Origin: Rhizophagus irregularis | Lineage: Eukaryota > Glomeromycota > Glomeromycetes > Glomerales > Glomeraceae | Reading direction: 5' to 3' | DNA length: 64,000 nt | Assembly: GCF_026210795.1 (NCBI RefSeq) | Contig: NC_089456.1 | Location: 436,501 to 500,500 of the forward strand | Part shown: positions 1-12,537 of the stretch, piece after piece | How the letters are laid out: each line of letters starts with the position of its first letter | Position numbering within the stretch: the first letter of the stretch is position 1 | Translations under genes and position numbers: made by a program | The notes under the pieces: generated by a model | Told to the model about the DNA's origin: nothing | The model's input: the letters and a program-made list of their open reading frames with translations, nothing else | Database searches by the model: none

Positions 1-3000
1 TCTTTCCATAAAATATATCCTTTATACATTGTTAATAAATCTGATTCGCCTTCTTTAAATTTATTTTTGATAACAATTTCAGCTTCAGATTCACTACCAA
101 ATGGTATTAAAAATGGTGATTTATAATTAAGTATTGCAGATATTGTTAATATTGGATCAAGGCATTTAAATATTGATCCAAATAATATCATTTTTCCAAG
201 ATGTACATCTACTGGTATATGTGATAAATGTATTCCTAATGGTGTTAATTCTTCTTCTGCTGTTATTGCTTGAACCTATAAAAGAAAAAGAAGTTTAATA
301 TTTTTAAATTTTTCAAAAAAAAAGATAAAATTAACCGAATACCTCTTGTAACGTAATTATAGCATTTTTAATAGATTGAGATAATGGAACATCCAATGCC
401 ATACTTAATACTTGCTCAATATTACCTAATTCGCAAATTTTAATTTTAAGACACAATTCTTGTAATGGTAATCTTAAAATTTCTGGCAATTCATGTTCAT
501 GCATCTGTATATGATAGATTATTAAATTAAACTCCTTTATTAAAAATATTTAAAACATAAGAAATTACCTCACGTTCATATTTCCATTTTGTAAATAAAT
601 GAAAACAAATTCCTTCTCTTATTCTTCCAGCTCTTCCTTTCCTTTGTTTAGCATTAGCTTTTGATATAAACATTTCTTGTAAATTTGTAATTTTCTTTCT
701 TTCATTATATCTAATAAAAAATTAGGTATAATAAATAATTACTTAATATAAATAATCCATCTTCTTAATTTTAAATCTTACCTTATCTGATTAACTTTTC
801 CTGTATCAACAACAATAGTAACATCGGGTATTGTAATTCCAGTTTCTGCTATATTAGTTGCCAAAACAATTTTTCTAACACCTTTTGGTGGTATATCAAA
901 TACTAAGTTTTGATCTTCTGAACTTATAGTACTATGTAAAGGATATACTAGGAATTTTGTTGTATCACTAAAATTAATATCTGATAAAATTTGATCATTT
1001 AATCTTCTTATTTCTGCCATTCCAGGTAAGAATATCAATATAGCTCCATCTTCGGGTATATTATTTTTTTGTTTTGCTACAGGATTATTACAAATGTAAT
1101 TCAAAAGAGATATTATGAGATCATAATTTATACATGTTTCATCAATACGTGATAAAGCTAACTGAGTTTTCTTAGAATATTGTTCAAGATATTCTTGAGG
1201 AATATTTAAATCATATGAACTGTCTATATCCTCCTCATACTGTAATCTAATATTATGTGATGTTTGTCCTTTTCCTGTTATTGTAATCGTTCCTTCATCT
1301 ATTGCGCAATACATTAAAAAAGACAAAACGAAATTAATAAAAAAGTAATTTAAGATTAAAAAATCTAACACCCTACCTCTAATTTGCCTGTGAACCTTCC
1401 TTGCAAATTCATCATCTGCTTCAATCATATAATCTATTATAATAAAAATAAAGATTAAATCTAAATCTTTAATATGAAAATTAGCATAATTTACAAACCA
1501 ATTTACCTGTTTCTTCAATAACATCTTCAAGAAATTTAACTTCGACGGGGAAAATTTTACCAGGTATTTCAATTATAGGACAATGGTCAAAATATCGAGA
1601 AATTTTTGATGCTTCAATTGTTGCACTCATTAATATAACTCTTTTTTTTTAACAAAAAAAATTAATATAAAATATTAGTGTATTCAATTATTAACAATAT
1701 TGATAAATATAACTTACTTTAAATCACTCCTCCTTTCAAATATTTTCTTCAAAATAATCATCAGAAAATCCGATTCCAAACTTCTTTCATGTACTTCATC
1801 AATAATCACATGACTAACATCCTTTAATAATTTATCACTCTCTAATCTTCTCAATAATATACCCTAAAACAAACAAATAAATAAATAAAAGTGATCGAAT
1901 AATATATACATACGGCATACACGAATCAAAATTTTACTAACATAAGTACAAAATGTTAAAATATTTCCTCTAGCAACTTTTGACTCCAATCTAATTTGAT
2001 ATCCAACTAATGCTTTAGAAGTTCCAATAGTTCTTGGCAAATCACCTATTTCTGCAGAAACTCTATACGCTATTGAAATTGCTGAAATCCTTCGGGGCTA
2101 ATTATATAAAAAAAATTTTTTTAACAAATTGAAATAAAATAAAATTAATAAACAAAAGAAATAAACACACCTGAGTACAAATAACATTGCATTTATCACC
2201 ATATCCATTCATTAACATATCTTCTGTTATAAATTGTGGTATTTGTGTACTTTTGCCGCTATTAAATTAAATTTCAATATTATATTAACAAACAAAAAAA
2301 TCTAAAAGTATCATGCAATTTGATTTAGAAATTCTATATACCATCCAGTTTCTCCAGATATAATAACAACTTGATTTTTATTCAATTTCTCCAAAAACTG
2401 ATCTTTATATGAATATATTGGTAGCTGCTTTCTTTTTTCCTATTAATTAATTCAGGAAGTTGTGCCGTTTTTAATATTTACTTAATATGTCCAAGAATTT
2501 GACAAAATAATTTACTTACTAGCATATCCATGTATGTTTTATTTTTTTGTCTATTCAAGAAAGCTTTTTTCATGGCTTCACCCTCGCTACTAGTTTTGTT
2601 CACAATATTATAGTGTTTTATACTAGACTTATCTTCTTTATAAATTTGTTCTTGATCTAACTCATCAGAGATTTTAGATTTTTCTTCAATCTAATAAAGA
2701 AAGAAATGAACATATAGCTCGGGAATAAAAAAACGTGTTTTACAATGTTATGACTCACAATATTCTCTTTCTTTTTTTCCTCTATAACATCTATCAATAA
2801 CTTTATCCTCTCCTGTTCTTCGGCTAATTTAATTTTATTCTCGGCAGACTTTTTTTCTTCCGTCAATTCTAGCCATAACTCTCTAAAAAAAGTGGGGAAT
2901 GTAAGATATATCGGAAGATCTGTCAATTCAAATAATGCTAAAGTAGCAACATAGCTCTCCGCTTCTATTTTTTTTCGACATGCAACATTCCCCATATTCC

Positions 3001-4869
3001 ATTCTTTGTCTTGTCCTTTCTTTTCATTACTCCACCGAATTTTTAAAGAACACTTATAATGGCTTCCACCGCGATCTACATCAAAACTGATTTTAACTTT
3101 ATCATCTTTTTTTCGACAAAATTCCTTTAATTGATCTTTCGGTAATTTTCCGGTAAATGTTTTAGGAATCATTTCTCTCATTATTATTGTTGACGAAACA
3201 TTAGATTCGCTAGAAGTAGTTGAGTCATCGGGAACATTATCTAATAATCCACCAAACAAATCATCATCATCATCATCATTTATTTTTTCCATAATATCCT
3301 TTTTCTGATCACCCTCAAGTTGTTTATTCTCATCAATTTGAATAGTTTTATCTTGTTCTTTACCATCTTCGATTTCATCACCTAAAATTTCTTTTACTTC
3401 CTTTTCTAAGTCTTTATCTTTCATTAAATTTTTAAATTCCATTTCAGCTTCATCACTATTAAATTCATAAGACCCTAATTCTTCAAAACTCTTAATTTCT
3501 TTTTGTAATTCATCGATTCTTTGATTAACCTGTTCTTGCTTCTCTTGACTACGATTAAATTTCTTTAAAACAGATGAAATTTTATTTTGTAAAACCAATT
3601 CACATTTTAATGTAGCATATTTTAATGATGAAGATAATGGTTGATAAGTTGACACAGGTTCAAGCTCTGAATCATCTGATGCCTTAAAATATAATTGAAA
3701 CAACATTTGTTTTGGTTAAAACATTTAACACAAAAACCAAAATAATTCGAAATTAAATAGAATACATCATTTTCAAGACTGTTCAGAATCCAATCCTTCA
3801 TATCCTTTTCAACCATATTAGATCGTTTTGGCTTAGATGTAGATGAAGAATTTTGCACTAGGGATTTTTTTTCCTTTTTTTAAAGAAATTAATGCTAAAA
3901 TTAATTTTTTCATTTCTTATAAGAATAAAATATTTTGTTGAAATATAAACCTTAAACACATCTCCTTTCTTTATTGGTGATTGAGATGTTGGTGAAGTGG
4001 ATCTTGTAACTGAAATATTCATTCCTTTGTATAAAAAAATAAAAAGTTAATATAAATTTATTTAAATGGTTGAAATATGACCATATTAAAATGAGTTACC
4101 TTTTTCATAATAAATCTTATCAACGAATCCAGCCGGCAAATCTTCCGAAGATAAATGAATGCACAACTAAATTTCGAAGTAAGTTAACAATTGAATAAAA
4201 GAAAATAGAAAATAATTAATTATCCTCAAAATACTATAATTTACCCAATCTAAGGCAGCCTTAACTTCTGCTCCATTTATATTTATTAGACATTCTTTGA
4301 TGTTTTCTTGTGAAAAACCAAGACGCAATAAAATTAAATATAGCTTATTTAATGATGAGATTATATGCTCTTGTGACAGATTACTAGTATACAAATTCCT
4401 GTATTGATCTAAATAATAGAATAAGTATTTATTAGAAATAATTTAAATAAAACTTAAAATAACTGTGCTTACCTAATTCGTGATATCCCAATTTTTTAAT
4501 AAAATTTAATATTTTATGCTCGATATTACTATCAAGTTTAAGAACTTGCATTTCATTTCCAAGACTAATTAATTCTTGAGAATCTTTAAAATAAGCATCA
4601 ACTCTTTTTAAATCTAAATCTTGATAATTTTCAATTATTGAATTAATATAAGTTTCCTCTTCATTAATATTCTCTTCAACATTATCCACTTTAGTCTGTT
4701 CAGAGGAAACAACTAACTCAGTTGTTGAAGGTTCAGAAATGGGTGAAGAAACTTGAGATTCTATTTCGTTTTTTAATGTTTCCTTATTTTTTGAGGGTGT
4801 ACTTGTCGTAGAAAATGCTCTTGCTGAGTTTATTTGTTTCTTCTTTTTTGTTTTCGTTTTAGGAGGCAT
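1..4869 (-). CDS. DHX29: DHX29-like DEAH-box RNA helicase (C-terminus off window)
   Basis: ATP-dependent RNA helicase of the DHX29 type, which in animals binds the 40S subunit and helps scanning through structured 5' leaders. I assign 17 exons: 4473-4869, 4245-4408, 4100-4166, 3951-4009, 3766-3873, 2759-3682, 2520-2690, 2342-2439, 2171-2258, 1942-2097, 1718-1863, 1507-1640, 1377-1433, 782-1298, 569-710, 343-504 and 1-275; about 1221 residues are present. In order: a Lys-rich N-terminus ([12 protein letters not shown]), a UBA-like segment ending [18 protein letters not shown] that matches the DHX29 N-terminal region, an acidic coiled coil, a dsRBD-like stretch, then the helicase core with motif I GETGCGKST (near residue 660, split by an intron), DEVH (near 766), [15 protein letters not shown] and QRKGRAGR, followed by the winged-helix/ratchet region. 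The OB-fold end lies beyond base 1. Start chosen as the first ATG of the Lys-rich exon. It is divergent from the Argonaute gene. Confidence 0.9.
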
Positions 4870-5839
4870 CTTAACAATTTTAAAGATTAAAAGTGCAAAT
4901 ATGTTTGATCGAAATCGACCAATAATAAAAAGCTTGTGATCAGTCGATCAAACCCCCAGAATAACCAATCATATTTTACAGGCTACTACCACCATTTTTA
5001 AATGCAACATATATCATAATAATGAGGGCCTAAAAACATTCCTATATGTGAGCAGGATTTGGTGGTAACTCCCATTAGAAGTTTTCCTGGTCCTACCATC
5101 TCCCGGCTGATATCTTTGAGAATAATTAACACTAATTACACATTATCAGTTATCCACGTAAGTTTATTCATATTATTAATGGATTTTATTAATGTTTGAT
5201 GATCGTATTTGAATTAGTTGTACTTCTAGTACTTCTATTAAATTTCTGACTATATCTTTTGTTGTACCAAATAAAGTGATTCATCAAACAGCTTCCAGCT
5301 GATATCCAACTTTTTTTTTGAATAGTGAAAAAAATCTACTGAAAGAATAATTAATACTAATTACACATTATCGGTTATCCACGTAAGTTTAATAATATTA
5401 TTAATGCATTGGTATGATAAAATTATTGGATAGTAACGAGATTTTATTAATAACATATAATGTTTAGTTAGTATATCTATTACTTTTATTAAATTTCTGA
5501 CTACTTCTTTATTGCGCCAAATAAAGTGATTCATCATATCTTTCTAAACTATTCCTGTGCTTTTTTGTATTTAGTAATGTAAAAGTGTTGAGTAATTACT
5601 AAGAAGTAAAATTGGATGCAAATAAACTTCTAAACGTGCAATGACTAATAAAATAAATTCAATTTCATTTGAAGCATTCAGAAAGCTTAATTGTTTCAAA
5701 AGACATAAAAAGGATTCATTTCCTTCAAGCTGTTTTATAATTTCTATTCCACTCTACATAAATTCCTCTACATAAATTCCATTACATAAAAATAAAATAC
5801 ATCTTTTACTTTTCAATTAACTTTCTATTAAACTTTACA
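4870..5839. other. Divergent intergenic spacer between helicase and Argonaute
   Basis: This 970-bp spacer must hold the promoters of both divergent genes. It contains no convincing coding sequence. About half is a direct repeat (entered separately). Just before the Argonaute ATG there is a pyrimidine/A-rich leader with short repeats of a CTACATAAATTCC-type word (about 5754-5790). Confidence 0.6.
5102..5545. repeat. Two-copy direct repeat, ~200 bp units
   Basis: Two imperfect copies lie head to tail at roughly 5102-5300 and 5290-5545. Both share a GCTGATATC start, an AATAATTAA-ACTAATTACACATTATC block, GTTATCCACGTAAGTTTA, TTATTAAATTTCTGACTA and an ending CCAAATAAAGTGATTCATCA. The second copy has small insertions. 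Seen directly by comparing lines; copy ends are approximate. No target-site duplications or coding capacity seen. Confidence 0.75.
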
Positions 5840-8800
5840 ATGTCAAAACGAAGTCTTTCTACGAATGTTAAAGTTAACGTTAACGAAGAAGGAGCCAAGA
5901 AAATTAAGCCCTTAGATATTAAATATGCGGTTGAGTTGCAAATTGCTAGCCGCCCTGGTCTTGGACAAGACGGAAGACCTATCGAATTGAGAACAAACTA
6001 TCTAAAAGTAACTGCATTACCTGAGAAAACTTTATTTCATTATAATTTTATCGTTGAGCCACCGGTCAAGACTCCTCTTTCGTTTAAACTCTTTTCAATT
6101 ATGGCTTTTCAAAATCATTTTGGTGACGCCATGCCTATTTTTGATGGCAATAATTCTATTTATTGTACTAAGCCGTTACCTTTTAATGATGAAGGTGAAA
6201 TCAAAGAAGTATGTACTATATAATAATATATTTATAAAAAACTTTTGTAAATTTGAATTCATCAATAATATAATTGTTATTTGCAGGTTTCTTTAGAGGC
6301 GGATGGTCCCCGTAAGGCAAAATCATTTCATATTACTATTCGTAAGATTGAAGAAATCAATATAGAAAGATTGTTAAATTATCTTAAGGGCTCGGCTCAA
6401 TTAACTGGTGAAATTCAAACATGTGTTACAATCTTGAACACTGTATTGAATTATAAACCACGAAATAATTTTGCTGTTGTCAAGCGAGGAGTTTTTCCGG
6501 AGACCAATGACAGACCAAAGTATTTATACGGAGGAATTGAATTAAAAACTGGATTCTGTCAATCAATGAGACCTGGTTGGGGTAAATATTCTCGAATAAT
6601 AATAATAATATGATTGAATTTTATTAAAAGCAATTAAACTTGTATTAGGATATATGATCGTAAATGTTGATACATGTGCTGCTGTATTTCATCCTGATGG
6701 ATCATTATTGGATTACGTTGCAAAGATTTTAGGTAAAAGAAATGTTGAAGAATTGCGACGTGGAATCAGTGACAGCGAACGAAGAAATCTTGAACGCGTA
6801 ACTTTTTTAATAAGAACTAAATTTTATGATAATTCTACGTTGTTATAACACGACTAACCACTATTTGATAATGATATAGAATTTGAAGGGATTAATAATC
6901 AAAGTTATCCATCGAGGAGAGAAACAAACAAAATACAAAATAGAACGTTTAACAAGTCAAGCTGCTGATTTTACTACATTTACGAATAAAAAGGAAGGAG
7001 TAGAAATGAGCGTAGCTGATTATTTCGCGCAAACGTATAATCATTCTTTGGAATTTAAATCTCTTCCTTGCCTTGTGGTAAAGAAAAACTTGTTTATTCC
7101 AATGGAAGTCTGTGATATTCTTCCTGGTAAATATGTTATGTTATCGATCGTGTTTAAAATTTTATTTCTAAATTAAATCCTTATAACTTTTATGTAATTA
7201 TAGGTCAAAAGTACGAGAAAACAATTGGAGATAAGGCCAAAGCAGATATGATCAAATTTACGGCCTGTAAGCCTCAAGAACGATTCGACAAAATAGAAAA
7301 TTGCATCCAAAATATTTTTAAGCACAACGAAGATGAAAATTTGCGTGATTTTGAAATTAAAATTGATCCTAAGATGATGACTGTCGATGGTTATTTTTTA
7401 TTTTTATTTATTTATGTCCTTTAGCTGTATGTATTATATGTACTAATTCGGTTCATTCCATTTCTTTTACAGGAAGAGTTTTAAAATCTCCAACAGTTAT
7501 GTTTAATGCAAATAGCAAACAACAAAATATATTCCCTGTTCAAAACGGACGTTGGAATCCCAAAGACCTTGTTCTACTCAGAGTATGCATTTTTTTATTA
7601 CAATGTAATTTACAGAATCCAATTAACCGTTTATTTATATTTTTCATAGACAAAGCCATTGCATAACTGGTCAGTTCTTGTTTTAGCTGACAGAAGATCA
7701 TGTCCTATGGAACAAGTGAAAAGGTGTATGATAGGACTAAAACAAAAATTGATTGAATTCGGAATGGTAGGTTAAAGATCTAATTTTCTTTTAATTCCAG
7801 TTTTAAATAATTCATTCATTATTTATTCATTAGGAAGTGGGAAATGATCCTTACATAAATTACGAAAATCCGCAGGGAAATATTGAATCGGTTAGTAAAG
7901 TTATTCTATTACTTGTATAATGTAAGATATACTTTTTTCACTAATGCTTATATTTGATTCGTTATATCAAGTCATTACAAATTTCTGTTCAGAAGGCTCA
8001 TAATAATAAATCATTTCCGCCACAACTGTTAATTGTCATTATTCCAAGAAAACCATCTCCATTATATGGCGAAGTTAAAATGATTGCTGATACTAAAATT
8101 GGAATTGTTACCCAATGCATACTCGCTGAAAAATTACGTAATCCAAACAACAAATCTTTATGGGCTAATATTGGATTAAAAATAAATGCCAAACTAGGCG
8201 GTCATAATTGTAATCTTATAAAAGAAGAACTTTCGACAATTGGAAAAGTCCCTGTAAGTACTTACAAACTCTTCAAGATTTTTTAAATTTAGATTTAGTT
8301 TAATTTCAAACTTTCTTTTTTTTAGACGATGATTGTTGGAGCAGATATTTCTCATCCTGGTGTAGGACAAAAAGATCAACCTAGCATTGCAGCAGTCTGC
8401 GCCTCCGTTGAACCAAATGCAACTACTTATTACGGTAGAATTAGTGTCAATAAGCAAATCCGAAATGAAACGATCGAATGTCTCGGAGAAATGATTTCTG
8501 ATTTACTGAAAGCATTTTATGAGAAAAATAAAGTTCTTCCAAAACGAATGATTTTTTATCGGGATGGTGTGAGCGAGGGCCAATTTCGTAGTGTATTAAA
8601 CAGAGAAGTAATCGCATTAAAAAACGCTTTTGATAAAATTTACCAAAAGGACCCACCAAATTTGACCTTTATTATAGCACAAAAGAGGCATCATACTAGG
8701 TAATAAATAAACAGAGAATATTCTTTAAATAATTATTCGTATTAATATAAGAAAAAATTCCTTTTTTTCTTTAGATTTATTCCAATAAATAGAAGAGATG

Positions 8801-9339
8801 CGGATAAATTAGGAAATTGTATTCCCGGAACTGTTGTGGATCAATCAATTGTTCATTGTAATGAATTCGATTTTTGTAAGTATTTTCATTAAAAGAACTT
8901 TGATTTATGATTTGTGAATATTTTATTAATCTTTTCTTTTCATAGATTTACAATCTCATTCTGGACTTCAAGGAACCACACGTCCGACTCATTATTATGT
9001 TTTACATGATGAAAATAAATTTGGCGCTGATGAAATTCAGAATTTAACCTACCGATTATGTTATCTTTATGCAAGGTAAAATTATTTTTACGGAAAACTT
9101 TCTTTTGCCGATATTACACATTGATAAAACACAATGTTAATGATGATTATTTTGTTTTCAGATGTTCTTCAGCAATATCCGTGGTACCTCCAATTGCTTA
9201 TGCACATCTATTAGCAGCACGCGCTCGACTTTATCCAACCATAGAAGTACCGGGAGAACAAAATTGTGAAGAATCGGAAAGCATTTCTTCAATTCCTTTA
9301 GTTTCTAAGGAATTAGCTAAAGTCATGTATTTTGTTTAA
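5840..9339 (+). CDS. AGO: Argonaute protein (PAZ-PIWI), complete catalytic tetrad
   Basis: Small-RNA-guided silencing protein. Thirteen exons: 5840-6208, 6287-6581, 6649-6797, 6880-7126, 7204-7389, 7473-7582, 7650-7766, 7834-7890, 7972-8253, 8326-8699, 8775-8875, 8946-9075 and 9162-9339. They join in frame to 864 residues, the usual eukaryotic AGO length. Domains: N (about 30-190), linker 1, PAZ (about 270-380), MID (about 430-600) and PIWI (about 605-850). The slicer tetrad appears intact: D611 in VGADISHP, E652 in RNETIE, D684 in [11 protein letters not shown] and H821 in [12 protein letters not shown], with spacing very close to human AGO2. There is no Arg/Gly-rich N-terminal extension. 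The third intron (6798-6879) has a CTAAC branch-point-like word. Start chosen as the first ATG of the open frame after an A/T-rich leader. AGO family membership is certain; paralogue class and small-RNA partner cannot be read from sequence. Confidence 0.96.
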
Positions 9340-12300
9340 AGTGTTGAATAAATATGCTTTAAAATTACACCTTGTAGTATAGTTGTTGATTTATCATTTA
9401 TGTAAAATATTATTTTATATAGGATAATAGAAATTGCTTGTAAATAATGTAACAATTAATTTGTTATCCGAAAAATAATAATACACATACATATATGTTC
9501 CTATTGATATTACATTTTGTGAAGCTCTCATGTCTTATATTTATCATCATAATAAATGAATTTTCATGCTTTATATTTTTTTGGTAATTTCTAGAAATAT
9601 GAAATCACTGATAAATAAAATTCTGATCAATACGAATTTACCATCATTCAAATCGTCTCAAATCTAATGAGATAAAGATCATGAAAATCTAACCACTGGA
9701 TCAAAAGATATTATAGGAGAACTCAAAACGCTTAAATCATAATCGCGTACCAAATATTGACTCTATAAGCATGAAATTACTACCATTCGAATTGTCTTAA
9801 ATGAGACGAATCCAATGAATCTAAGATTATGAAAATATAATCACAGGATATTCTTAAAATATGATTTTTAGGTTTTAAAACTTCGCAAACTTTGTAACAC
9901 ACTTGTTAACTTTACATTAAGCCCATAGTCTTATACAATATTAAAATATTTATATTACATTTATTACATTCATATGTCTTATTAAAGTTTCTAATAAAAT
10001 ATAATAAAAAATGTATAGATGGCATTTCTCGGAATATTGTAAAATGCTGATATCCCATAAAATTAAAGCAGCTATTGTGACAAATGAAAATGGAATACTT
10101 TGACAAATTTTTACTTTAATTACTAAATAAAGATGTAATGAATGTATTTAACTTAAATTTTTGTTTTCACTATATTAATATGTATATAATATTTTCACTT
10201 TAAAAAGTGTCCGTATAATTTTGATATTTAATGTACTCATTCAATCTACCTGCATATTATCATATTCATACTATTCTATCCTACTTTGTGTTAAAAATGT
10301 TTATCAGAGATTAAGATAAGTTTTTTTCGAATTATGTTTATATCTTATTTTTCGTAACGCATCTTCGATCATGTGAAGGACCCTAGATCCTAGATATCAA
10401 AGTCCGTACAATATGATAAATCAAAATATATTTGCAAAAGAGTTAATTGTTAGGCTATTCATAGTTTGCTTTACAAGCGAAATGATATTCTTTCTAACTC
10501 CCGTGAAGCATTTTTTGTTTTTTGATTAAAATAATATGATAAGATGTCATGACTGAAATGAACATATGATTATGAAATGATCACTGTATAGAACATCACA
10601 TGTCAATTGATATGTGTACTGTAACATAATTATTATTTATATTATGCACAAATATAATTTGTACAGAACAACAATGAAGGTTGACAAAGTGAAAGAGAAA
10701 GAGCTTTATAGCAAAGTGGTGTTACTACAGGCATCAAATTTATCGTTGACGAAGCAAAAGAAGGAAAGTGTTGATCTGAATGTTAACGACAATTTGAAAC
10801 CTGGCAACATTATTGGCAAGAGATGATGAGGTGGTGGCAGTAAGGATCTAATCCTTGTGTAGTTTACATTTCTAAGAGCCGTTATTAGCTTCCAAAAGAT
10901 GGATGTTATGTCAACAGAATCGAGAAATACCTGGAAAAATATATCTTACCATATAAAGAGATATTGAAAACAGGGCTTTACATGATGATATAATGTCATA
11001 TTGTTCAAGAAATCATTTTTAGTAACTGGTAAGGATATCATTTAGTCAATTCTCGGACCAAATTAACCTGTTTTATTTCATCGTTTGAAATGTCGACGAA
11101 GTATTGCATTAGAACAATTAGAACAGCTAATGATTTGATCATACTGCGATACCACGTAACATTGGACTTCCGTGAATTTCCAGTAGAACTGAGCTTCATC
11201 TATTTTTTCTACACATCAATGACGAAGTATCATTAGTTTAATCGATCATCGATTCGAATATTTGTTTCAATATCATTTGTGAAATTTTATCTTTTTAAGG
11301 AATATTTTTAATTACGATATGTATTGTACAATAAGAACAAGAGTAAAAACCATCATTCGAAAGAATCCGAAATTGAAAGACATGTATGCTTATCGTTATT
11401 AGAATTCGAAACCCTAAGATATTTTTAGATTTGATTTTTTGAACTTTATCTCTGCAAATGAACACCCATAAACATAAATTCATTGAGCGAACGTATAATG
11501 TACAATACAGTATAACCACTATTATTATAGAAAATCTTTTATAGTGTAAGCTGAAACGTAAAGATTAAATTAGTAATATTTACAAAGCTAGATATGCACT
11601 GGAAGATTGGAAGATTATTGGAAACTTCCAATTCTATAACTTTTTAGGGGGTGTTAGCAAAATCATGCCGATCATTGCTGCGTGGAATGATAGATATTTG
11701 GTCTATGAGTTTCCCATTCAAAAAAACAATTATGGTAAATTGTATGAATAAGTAATTTAATTTAATTTGTTACACTACATCTTACAATAAGTCCTCTAAT
11801 TTATAATTCATGATTTTTTTTTTTAATATTCTCACAGATAAAAAAGATGGATAAAAAATTTATAAAAAAATCTACCAGTATTAGAATAATCTAGTTTAAA
11901 AAAAGTTACCATGATAAGTTATTTCACGGAGTCACTGCCGGAATATCATGATTTTCACGGCGCAGCCTGAATAATCATAATAATCATTATTATTATTGAT
12001 ATTACGTAATAAATATAATAAATGAACCTGTTCTAATTTACATCTATAATAATTTATTAACACTAAAATTTACCATCAGAAGACAAATGGATTCGCGGGT
12101 AACATTTATTAGTTAATTGTACCATGTCGGAATGGATTAGAATTAGAAGAATTTGAAACGATAAAAAATCAAAAAATCAACGGAAACTTCCCAACGCGCA
12201 TCAATAATGATAGCCAATTAAAAAGAAATTCACTTACACGTTCGAATTCGTAATAGCCAATTAATATTAAATTTTATCCACACGTTTCAATTCTTTATAT

Positions 12301-12506
12301 CTGAGACAAATTTCTCTTTGAAAATGCAGAGTGACAAAATAAATAAAACATTGTTGATCGCTAATGGACCAATCAAATCACGGGATTTAAACATATGTTT
12401 GTGAGCGAACATCCCAGTCGCGATTATTAATTATTATGTTTTCCATTTTGTGTCAAATCGGATAATATTTAAGGTCTCCTTTTTCAAGAGCCAGACTTTT
12501 TCTTTT
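9340..12506. other. Gene-free region downstream of Argonaute
   Basis: No gene is supported here. Only short open frames occur (for example about 10614-10826) and they lack family resemblance or believable exon continuation. A diverged direct repeat sits at 9638-9850 (separate entry). The final ~400 bp should include the promoter of the membrane protein gene at 12538, with CCAAT-like words (GACCAATCAAA near 12368). Confidence 0.5.
9638..9850. repeat. Diverged tandem direct repeat, ~135-bp spacing
   Basis: Two related segments (about 9638-9710 and 9769-9850) share TACCAT-CA/CG-AATCGTCT-AAAT, then AGAT-ATGAAAAT-TAA-CAC-GGAT. They are clearly related but have drifted. No coding frame; origin unknown. 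Confidence 0.55.
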
Positions 12507-12515
12507 TATATAATA
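12507..12515 (+). promoter_or_regulatory. TATA-like element of first membrane protein gene
   Basis: TATATAATA lies about 23 bp before the ATG at 12538 in an otherwise A/T-rich leader. The composition makes chance occurrence likely, so this is only suggestive. Confidence 0.3.
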
Positions 12516-12537
12516 TTAAAAACAAAATAAAAAAAAA

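Noticed and set aside
10614-10826. 70-codon plus-strand frame with a Lys-rich middle
   Set aside because: No homologue recognised, no splice-site support and no plausible start context; treated as chance.
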